DNA of 5,648 nt from Deltaproteobacteria bacterium. Its GTDB lineage: Bacteria > Desulfobacterota > Dissulfuribacteria > Dissulfuribacterales > QOAL01. The DNA lies in assembly GCA_026996955.1 (NCBI GenBank), contig JALWJV010000125.1:1-5648 (forward strand), written 5' to 3'. Shown piece after piece: positions 1 to 4,721 of this stretch; the stretch's first letter is position 1, and the number at the start of each line of letters is the position of its first letter. A model generated the notes under the pieces. That model did no database searches. It was not told the DNA's origin and saw only the letters and a list, made by a program, of their open reading frames with translations. The translations under genes were made by a program, and so were the position numbers.

Positions 1-97
1 CAAGATCATCAACAAATGATGCCTGGGGCACTACCTTGTCCTTGGAGACACTGAGCTGGCTTGCAATTATATCAATCATCTTTTCCTGAATACTCAT
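1..97 (-). CDS. acpP: Acyl carrier protein, N-terminal part (truncated by window edge)
   Basis: Carries the growing acyl chain on a phosphopantetheine arm during cytosolic type II fatty acid synthesis. Only the first 32 codons are in the window. They translate as MSIQEKMIDIIASQ, then LSVSKDKVVPQASFVDDL, which is the helix I and loop region of ACP. The conserved DSL motif with the phosphopantetheinylated serine should follow within a few residues beyond position 1, so the modification site is not visible. The ATG is fixed by a strong AGGAGG six bases upstream. The gene follows fabG after 36 bp on the same strand, the usual fabG-acpP order, and fabF would be the expected next gene. A specialised ACP paralogue cannot be excluded from this fragment, but the fabG neighbour favours the housekeeping one. 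Confidence 0.93.
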   Translation of the reverse strand, partial: MSIQEKMIDIIASQLSVSKDKVVPQASFVDDL

Positions 98-103
98 AGT
101 TTT

Positions 104-109
104 CCTCCT
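104..109 (-). promoter_or_regulatory. Strong Shine-Dalgarno of acpP
   Basis: Read on the minus strand this is a full AGGAGG ending six bases before the acpP ATG. It is the best ribosome binding site in the window. This fits the high expression expected of ACP and decides the start codon. Confidence 0.85.
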
Positions 110-133
110 GTATCATATATAAACGTAGATTTA

Positions 134-883
134 TCAGTCACACACCAAGCCGCCATTGACATGAAGAACATGACCTGTGATGTACTGGGCTGCAGGAGAG
201 GCCAAAAAGCCCACTGCAGCGGCAACATCCTCAGGGGAGCCCATACGTCCTGCGGGGATCTGGGCAAGAAGCTGTTCTTTTATCTTTTCCGGAAGCTCGG
301 CTGTCATATCTGTTTCAATAAAACCAGGGGCAACTGCATTTGCCGTAATGCCCCTTGATGCCATCTCCCTAGCAACAGACTTTGTAAAACCCTCAAGCCC
401 TGCCTTGGTAGCAGCATAATTTGCCTGACCGGGATTTCCCATTGTACCAACCACAGAGCTTATGTTTATGATCCTGCCCCAGCGTTCCTTCATCATTGCC
501 ATTGCAACTGCCTGGGTACAGTTAAATGCACCTTTAAGGTTCACCTCAATAACACGGTCCCAGTCCGCCTCCTTCATGCGGGCAAGAAGGCCGTCCCGGG
601 TTATGCCTGCGTTGTTCACCAGGATGTGGAACGCCCCGTGTTCCTTTATGGCACCCTTGATTGCCTTGCTGGAAGCAGCAGAATCCGCTACATCAAACTG
701 CATTAGCCTGGCACTGCCGCCCTGGGCTTCAATTGATGCTGAAACCTTTTCTGCAGCCTCGGTATTTCCAGCAAAATTTATAAAGACCTCTGCACCCATG
801 CGGGCAAGCTCAAGGCATATTGCAGCGCCTATGCCCCTGGAGCCGCCTGTAACCAGTGCCCTTTTTCCTTCAAGTACTTTCAT
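134..883 (-). CDS. fabG: 3-oxoacyl-[acyl-carrier-protein] reductase FabG
   Basis: Reduces 3-ketoacyl-ACP to 3-hydroxyacyl-ACP with NADPH, the first reductive step of each elongation cycle, in the cytosol. It is a classical short-chain dehydrogenase/reductase of 249 residues, close to the 244 of E. coli FabG. The cofactor motif TGGSRGIG spans residues 12-19 and NNAG spans 90-93. The active-site tetrad is N115, S143, Y156 and K160, with the same 13-residue Ser-Tyr and 4-residue Tyr-Lys spacing as E. coli FabG. The FabG-like stretches SSVVGTMGN and VAPGFIETDMT, and the C-terminal HVNGGLVCD, separate it from generic SDRs. The ATG follows an AGGA sequence by eight bases. It lies 39 bp after etfA and 36 bp before acpP, so it is probably cotranscribed with both. 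No key residue is missing. Confidence 0.96.
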   Translation of the reverse strand: MKVLEGKRALVTGGSRGIGAAICLELARMGAEVFINFAGNTEAAEKVSASIEAQGGSARLMQFDVADSAASSKAIKGAIKEHGAFHILVNNAGITRDGLLARMKEADWDRVIEVNLKGAFNCTQAVAMAMMKERWGRIINISSVVGTMGNPGQANYAATKAGLEGFTKSVAREMASRGITANAVAPGFIETDMTAELPEKIKEQLLAQIPAGRMGSPEDVAAAVGFLASPAAQYITGHVLHVNGGLVCD

Positions 884-900
884 AATTCAAATCCTGTGCG

Positions 901-920
901 GGACACAAATAAAAGTGTCC
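901..920 (-). repeat. Intercistronic stem-loop between etfA and fabG
   Basis: A perfect 6-bp inverted repeat (GGACAC and GTGTCC) encloses an 8-base AT-only loop. It starts two bases after the etfA stop codon and lies just upstream of the fabG Shine-Dalgarno. No run of T follows it on the minus strand, so it does not look like an intrinsic terminator. It could be an mRNA processing or stability hairpin separating the redox module from fabG-acpP. A 6-bp dyad can also arise by chance. Confidence 0.4.
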
Positions 921-922
921 TC

Positions 923-2122
923 TTAAACACCCCGTTCCTTCTTTATCTTCTTGATAAGGAGGGGAAGAATGGTCTTGACATCTCCGACAATGCCATAGGT
1001 TGCCAGGTCGAATATGGGGGCTTCAGGGTCCTTGTTAACAGCAACAATCATATCTGCCCCCTGGATGCCTACAACATGCTGAATGGCACCGCTTATGCCA
1101 AATCCCATATAAAGTTTCGGGGAAACAGTAACACCTGTCTGACCTATCTGTGCCCTGTGCGGCAGCCACTCGGCATCGGTTACTGCACGAGATGCACCTA
1201 CCCCTGCCTCAAGGAGCTCGGCAAGCTCGTGGATAAGAGCCATATTCTTCTCACTCTCCATGCCCCTTCCGGCAGCTACTACTATGTCTGAATCAGCAAG
1301 GCCCGGGCCCTCTGCCTTTTCCATCACCGATTCCACTATCTTAAGACGGGACGAGAGCTCCTCATCAGTGGGTGTGATTTCCACTATTTCACCCTGCCTT
1401 GATGCGTCCGGCTCAAGTGCCTTAAGAACGTGTGGACGGACAGTTGACATCTGGGGCCTGTGATTGGGACATACTATGGTTGCAAGCAGATTACCGCCAA
1501 AGGCAGGCCTGGTCTGAAGCAGTGCACGGTCTTCTTTCCGTACCTCAAGCTCGGTACAGTCAGCAGTAAGCCCTGTCTCAAGCATTGTGGCAACCTGGGG
1601 AATGTAGGAACGGCCCATTGCAGTGGCACCGGCCAGGATAATCTCAGGCTTTTCCCTGCGGGCAAGACCGGAGACAATCCTTGCAAATACATCATCCCTG
1701 AACTGCTCAAGCTCAGGATGGTCAACCACAAGTACACGGTCTGCCCCGCGCTCAACAAGCTCCTGGGCATGCTGCCTGACACCACTGCCGATCAGTACGG
1801 CAGTCAGAGGAACTGACAGCTCATTGGCAAGCTCCCTGCCCTTTCCAAGCAGCTCAAAGGTCACAGGTGCTGTCTGACCAAACCTGTATTCGGCAGTTAC
1901 CCATACACCGCGCCACTCATCGGGATTGATCCCTGAGGCTTCAGACTCCTGCTTGTCAAGCTCAAGCGCACCCTCAGGACAGGTATCAACACATGTACCG
2001 CACATGGTACATTTATCAAGGTCAACAACCGCCTTGTCTTCCTTAACCTCTATGGCACCAAACGAACACGCATCCTCGCATTCGCCGCAGCCAATACATT
2101 TTTCCAGATCTACTGTGAGCAT
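923..2122 (-). CDS. etfA: Electron transfer flavoprotein alpha subunit with N-terminal 2[4Fe-4S] ferredoxin domain
   Basis: The alpha subunit of an ETF heterodimer carries FAD and passes electrons between EtfB and an acyl-CoA dehydrogenase. This one has 399 residues, longer than the roughly 310-330 of plain EtfA, because of a fused ferredoxin domain. Residues 1-55 hold two CxxCxxCxxxC motifs (C9, C12, C15, C19 and C38, C41, C44, C48; the last is followed by Pro), which should bind two [4Fe-4S] clusters. The ETF domain starts near residue 70 (GVWVTAEYR). The C-terminal FAD domain shows GRG at 285-287, SR at 311-312, QIGQTG at 325-330, SPKLY at 334-338, GISGAIQH at 342-349 and NKDPEAPIF at 363-371. 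The ATG abuts the etfB stop (TAAATG), implying translational coupling. The architecture resembles CarE of Acetobacterium woodii. Cytosolic; no signal peptide or membrane segment is seen. Ferredoxin coupling is inferred from the architecture. Confidence 0.96.
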   Translation of the reverse strand: MLTVDLEKCIGCGECEDACSFGAIEVKEDKAVVDLDKCTMCGTCVDTCPEGALELDKQESEASGINPDEWRGVWVTAEYRFGQTAPVTFELLGKGRELANELSVPLTAVLIGSGVRQHAQELVERGADRVLVVDHPELEQFRDDVFARIVSGLARREKPEIILAGATAMGRSYIPQVATMLETGLTADCTELEVRKEDRALLQTRPAFGGNLLATIVCPNHRPQMSTVRPHVLKALEPDASRQGEIVEITPTDEELSSRLKIVESVMEKAEGPGLADSDIVVAAGRGMESEKNMALIHELAELLEAGVGASRAVTDAEWLPHRAQIGQTGVTVSPKLYMGFGISGAIQHVVGIQGADMIVAVNKDPEAPIFDLATYGIVGDVKTILPLLIKKIKKERGV

Positions 2123-2911
2123 TTATAATATCCCGGCTTCCTTAAGCTTTCCTATCAGGGCATCTACCTGTTCCTCAGGCTCGCCCTCAAGCATCTCACG
2201 TTTTGCATCAAATGTTGGCACTGTGGTGGTTGCAACCTGGGTGGGAGAGCCTGCAAGCCCAACCTTTGAGGTCTCTGCCCCGATATCTTCTGCACTGAGC
2301 ATTGGAATATCCGCCTTCTTTGCCCTCATCTTACCCTTAAGGGAAGGAACCCGGGGGATATTCAGAGAGGCAAGGACAGTTATCAGCGCAGGCAGTTCCA
2401 CCTCCACGATATCATATCCCTGCTCGCACATCCGTTTAAGGCGCAGTTTCCTGCCGTCTTCCAGCACCTCAAGATCATCAACACAGGTCACACAGGGAAT
2501 GCCAAGGCGTACGGCAAGCCCAGGCCCCACCTGTGCGGTATCACCATCAACAGCCTGCTTGCCGCAGATGACCAGGTCAAATGCACCCAGCTTGTTTATT
2601 GCCTTTGCAAGTGTGTATGTGGTGGCAAGTGTATCCGCACCGGCAAAGGCACGGTCAGAGACAACGATACCGTTATCAACACCAAGAGAGATTGCCTCCC
2701 TGATGGCATCCTGTGCCTGGGGCGGCCCCATGGTTAGCACCGAGACTTCGCCACCAACCTGGTCTTTCAGAGCAAGTCCGGCCTCAATGGCATTATAGTC
2801 AAAGGGGTTGATTACGCTCTCCACTCCCTCACGGACAAGAGTGCCCTTTTCCTTGTCAAACCTGACGGTACTTGCGTCAGGCACCTGTTTTATACAAACT
2901 GCGATTTTCAT
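2123..2911 (-). CDS. etfB: Electron transfer flavoprotein beta subunit, electron-bifurcating type
   Basis: Partner of the adjacent EtfA. Its 262 residues match the usual ~260 of the family. The N-terminus (MKIAVCIKQVPD), NPFDYNAIEAGL at 35-46 and the region around LPALITV (173-179) are standard EtfB features. Residues 121-130 read VDGDTAQVGP. This is the form found in ETFs that bind a second FAD in the beta subunit and bifurcate electrons from NADH (Acidaminococcus and Megasphaera types). Mitochondrial-type EtfB, which binds AMP there, has a different sequence. The start is the ATG matching the family N-terminus; its Shine-Dalgarno is weak (an AAGAG close to the ATG, a GGAG too far away). It follows the dehydrogenase gene by 107 bp and runs directly into etfA with no spacer. 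Bifurcation is inferred from sequence type. Confidence 0.96.
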   Translation of the reverse strand: MKIAVCIKQVPDASTVRFDKEKGTLVREGVESVINPFDYNAIEAGLALKDQVGGEVSVLTMGPPQAQDAIREAISLGVDNGIVVSDRAFAGADTLATTYTLAKAINKLGAFDLVICGKQAVDGDTAQVGPGLAVRLGIPCVTCVDDLEVLEDGRKLRLKRMCEQGYDIVEVELPALITVLASLNIPRVPSLKGKMRAKKADIPMLSAEDIGAETSKVGLAGSPTQVATTTVPTFDAKREMLEGEPEEQVDALIGKLKEAGIL

Positions 2912-3018
2912 AAACTCTTAATATTACTCCAATGGCACATTTAACATCCAGGACCATGAAAAGCTACCACTCAGGCGGTGCGGGTTTTAAGCCTGCGTCC
3001 AGCACATAATGGCTGGTA

Positions 3019-4185
3019 TCAGCCTTCCTTTGCGTACTCCTTGTTTAGAGCCTGCCCAATAACATTTCTCTGTATCTGGTTGGTACCCTCATAGATCTGA
3101 AGGATTTTGGCATCACGCATCATCTTCTCAACCGGATAGTCCTGCATGTATCCGTAACCGCCAAGTATCTGCACTGCATCTGTGGTGACCTTCATGGCAA
3201 CGTCAGTGGGAAAGAGCTTTGCCATTGCAGACAACTTTGAAAAATTCTTTTCCCCGGCATCAATGGTGCGGGCAACTGCATAAACCAGCGCCCTGGCTGC
3301 CTCTATGGATGTTGCCATGTCGGCAAGCATGTGCTGAATTGCCTGGAATGATATGATGGGCTGGCCAAACTGGACCCTCTGCCTTGCATACTTCACAGAC
3401 TCATCAAGGGCTGCCTGGGCAAGCCCGACACCAATTGCACCAATACCTGGCCTTGCAAGGTCCAGGGTGCGCATGGCTATAATAAAACCCTGTCCACGGC
3501 GGCCAAGGATCCTGTCCTTGGGAATGCGGCAGTCATTAAACACAAGCTCCCGGGTGGAGGATGCCCTTAGCCCCATCTTCTTCTCTTTCTTTCCGAAGCT
3601 GAAGCCTTCATCACCCTTTTCCACAATAAAGGCAGTGGCACCCCGGGCGCCCTTGTTTCTGTCTGTCATTGCTATAATGGTGTAGATCTCAGCCTCTCCA
3701 CCACTTGTAATCCACTGCTTGGTACCGTTCAGCACCCAGTAATCGCCATCTTCCACGGCAGTACACTGAATGCCTGCAGCATCGCTCCCGGCATTTGCCT
3801 CAGTAAGGCCAAATGCAACCAGTTTCTTTCCTGCTGCAACATCAGGGAGGTATTTCTGTTTCTGTTCGTCTGTCCCAAAAAGAAGTATGGGGTAACCGCC
3901 AAGTGCACTTGCAGCAAAGGTGGTGGTGACAGCAATACAGCCCCTGGCAAGCTGCTCAACAGCCAGGCAGTTTTCCATGGTGCCGCCCCCAAGTCCGCCA
4001 TATTCCTCAGGGATGTAGAGAGCGAACAGGTCAGCCTGGGCCAGATCCTTCATTATGTCCCAGGGGAATTCCTCATTCCTGTCCAGCTCCGCTCTGACCG
4101 GGATTATCTTCTCCTCTGTGATCTGACGGGTCAGATCCACTATCATTTCCTGCTCTTCGGTGAGAAAGTAATTGACCTTGGACAT
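3019..4185 (-). CDS. Acyl-CoA dehydrogenase (short-chain/butyryl-CoA dehydrogenase-like)
   Basis: An FAD flavoenzyme interconverting acyl-CoA and 2-enoyl-CoA and exchanging electrons with an ETF. It has 388 residues, a typical ACAD length. Family signature 1 is visible at 126-138 (GLTEANAGSDAAG), the flavin-contacting WITSGG follows at about 158-163, and signature 2 spans 339-358 (from QILGGYGY to RD). The catalytic base is E366 in IYEGTNQIQ, the position used by butyryl-CoA dehydrogenase. The start chosen is the ATG at 4185, preceded by a GAGAG sequence eight bases away; an in-frame TTG directly before it would add one residue. It precedes etfB and etfA on the same strand, the same order as carC-carD-carE of Acetobacterium, so it is very likely the partner of that ETF. 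Substrate chain length cannot be read from the sequence. Its setting within fab genes raises the possibility that it works in the enoyl-reducing direction. Confidence 0.95.
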   Translation of the reverse strand: MSKVNYFLTEEQEMIVDLTRQITEEKIIPVRAELDRNEEFPWDIMKDLAQADLFALYIPEEYGGLGGGTMENCLAVEQLARGCIAVTTTFAASALGGYPILLFGTDEQKQKYLPDVAAGKKLVAFGLTEANAGSDAAGIQCTAVEDGDYWVLNGTKQWITSGGEAEIYTIIAMTDRNKGARGATAFIVEKGDEGFSFGKKEKKMGLRASSTRELVFNDCRIPKDRILGRRGQGFIIAMRTLDLARPGIGAIGVGLAQAALDESVKYARQRVQFGQPIISFQAIQHMLADMATSIEAARALVYAVARTIDAGEKNFSKLSAMAKLFPTDVAMKVTTDAVQILGGYGYMQDYPVEKMMRDAKILQIYEGTNQIQRNVIGQALNKEYAKEG

Positions 4186-4212
4186 CAAAGTATCTCTCTT
4201 TCGTAGCTGATC

Positions 4213-4227
4213 ACGGGATTAGCCCGT
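4213..4227. repeat. Small GC-rich hairpin in the dehydrogenase leader
   Basis: ACGGG and CCCGT pair perfectly around a 5-base loop (ATTAG). It sits 28 bp upstream of the dehydrogenase ATG, close to its ribosome binding site. No T run follows on the minus strand. It may be a leader structure or a protein site, but it is short enough to be chance. Confidence 0.3.
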
Positions 4228-4240
4228 TTCATTTCCATGA

Positions 4241-4265
4241 CCTAATTATTAGAGCTCAAATTAGG
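4241..4265. repeat. AT-rich dyad, possible operator upstream of the dehydrogenase gene
   Basis: A perfect 7-bp inverted repeat (CCTAATT and AATTAGG) is separated by 11 bases that include the palindrome GAGCTC. It lies 56-80 bp upstream of the ACAD start, where a repressor site or leader structure could be. No known operator consensus was recognised. Confidence 0.3.
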
Positions 4266-4419
4266 CATGACCACTCTATCTCGCCTGTCTTCAGAGGTTC
4301 ATTAACAACAGATCAGGCTTTCTCCAACAAAAAATCTCTCTGCTGAAACCAGATTCAACAAACACGGATACCAGCGTAGCATAAAATTTGATATGGTCAA
4401 AATATCCTGAAAAAAAATG

Positions 4420-4424
4420 TTCAA
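4420..4424. repeat. Left target-site duplication of the MITE
   Basis: TTCAA immediately outside the left terminal inverted repeat. It is identical to the five bases just outside the right terminal repeat, as expected for a 5-bp target duplication made on insertion. Confidence 0.6.
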
Positions 4425-4437
4425 CCTAGATTGAGCG

Positions 4438-4512
4438 TTTCAAAATCTGGAAAAATGTTTTTTCAATGAAATTAAAAGGAGTTATGTCAATTATAGCTTT
4501 CCAGTTTTGAAA
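4438..4512. repeat. Internal inverted repeat arm of the MITE
   Basis: TTTCAAAATCTGG at 4438-4450 pairs with CCAGTTTTGAAA at 4501-4512, with one unpaired T. The two halves enclose a 50-base AT-rich loop. The arm begins at the base directly following the left terminal repeat. Confidence 0.55.
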
Positions 4513-4520
4513 CCCTTCGG

Positions 4521-4620
4521 GATTGCCGTATTTACTGCATCTCCTTTGTCAGAGGAATCCCCATATAGCCGACTATTATGGGAATTCCTCTTTCGCGGAT
4601 CTGCAGCAAATCCGGCAATC
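4521..4620. repeat. Long nested hairpin of the MITE
   Basis: Bases 4521-4539 are complementary to 4602-4620 at 17 of 19 positions. Inside, 4551-4565 pair with 4577-4591 at 14 of 15 positions. The apex is TAG/CTA closing a CCGA loop (4569-4572). Together they form a long imperfect hairpin directly next to the right terminal repeat, with an unpaired internal loop at about 4540-4550 and 4592-4601. Confidence 0.65.
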
Positions 4621-4632
4621 GCTCAATCTAGG

Positions 4633-4637
4633 TTCAA
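4633..4637. repeat. Right target-site duplication of the MITE
   Basis: TTCAA immediately outside the right terminal inverted repeat, in the same orientation as the copy at 4420-4424. Confidence 0.6.
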
Positions 4638-4694
4638 ATAATCCTGTTTAAAACATTCGTTTTTTAATTTTAAGCCCTGTTACTGAAGGATTAT

Positions 4695-4709
4695 AGCAGT
4701 TCGGCTGCT
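4695..4709 (-). repeat. Small hairpin just downstream of fabH
   Basis: AGCAG and CTGCT pair around a 5-base loop, 12 bases after the fabH stop. On the minus strand the following bases are ATAATCC, without a T run, so it is not a good intrinsic terminator. It may be a weak 3'-end structure or chance. Confidence 0.3.
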
Positions 4710-4721
4710 CTCATCCAGGCA

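Larger units (their letters stand above)
4425..4632. mobile_element. MITE-like nonautonomous element, possibly IS1380-related
   Basis: A 208-bp noncoding segment bounded by perfect 13-bp terminal inverted repeats (CCTAGATTGAGCG at 4425-4437 and its complement at 4620-4632) and flanked by a direct repeat of TTCAA. Small size, terminal repeats, target duplication and absence of a transposase gene define a MITE. From memory, ISEcp1, an IS1380-family element, has a left end starting with the same eight bases CCTAGATT and makes 5-bp duplications, so an IS1380-type transposase is the likely mobiliser; this family assignment is inference. The interior has several imperfect inverted repeats and could fold into a branched structure in single-stranded DNA or RNA. 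If the fabH transcript reads through, the element forms part of the leader of the redox module. Confidence 0.7.
4186..4721. other. 536-bp AT-rich intergenic region between fabH and the acyl-CoA dehydrogenase gene
   Basis: No convincing coding sequence lies here on either strand. It is visibly richer in A and T than the genes. From the dehydrogenase side it holds two short dyads (4213-4227, 4241-4265), about 150 bp of unstructured sequence, a MITE-like element with flanking direct repeats (4420-4637), then about 80 bp with a small hairpin next to the fabH stop. By contrast, the gaps between the five downstream genes range from 0 to 107 bp. This region therefore probably marks a transcription-unit boundary or at least a separate promoter for the redox module. 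I could not find a convincing -35/-10 pair for it. Confidence 0.8.

Noticed and set aside
462..926. Plus-strand open frame antisense to fabG
   Set aside because: It is fully covered by fabG with intact active-site residues; composition is that of a shadow frame.
1926..2798. Long plus-strand open frame (290 codons) across etfB and the start of etfA
   Set aside because: It is antisense to two well-supported ETF genes, its translation is rich in Ser/Pro/Thr repeats typical of a reverse-frame shadow, and it matches no family I recognise.
2999..3016. 5-bp stem (CCAGC/GCTGG, 8-base loop) just after the dehydrogenase stop
   Set aside because: Too short, no T run follows on the minus strand, and etfB is expected to be cotranscribed; a second weak 5-bp pairing nearby (2972-2995) is no better.
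4186..4188. TTG codon directly before the dehydrogenase ATG as an alternative start
   Set aside because: It adds one residue only; the ATG at 4185 has better initiation strength and suitable spacing to the GAGAG sequence.
4387..4406. Overlapping 5-bp dyads (TTTGA/TCAAA and GATAT/ATATC) beside the element
   Set aside because: Very short half-sites in AT-rich sequence, expected by chance; no linked promoter found.
4485..4495. Consensus-like TTGACA and TATAAT hexamers on the minus strand inside the element
   Set aside because: They overlap and are in the wrong order, and neither has a good partner at 16-18 bp, so no promoter is called.
4484..4510. Tiny plus-strand frame with a GGAG just before its ATG inside the MITE (MSIIAFQF)
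   Set aside because: Only eight codons, with the GGAG just two bases from the ATG and overlapping a pairing arm of the element; most likely chance.
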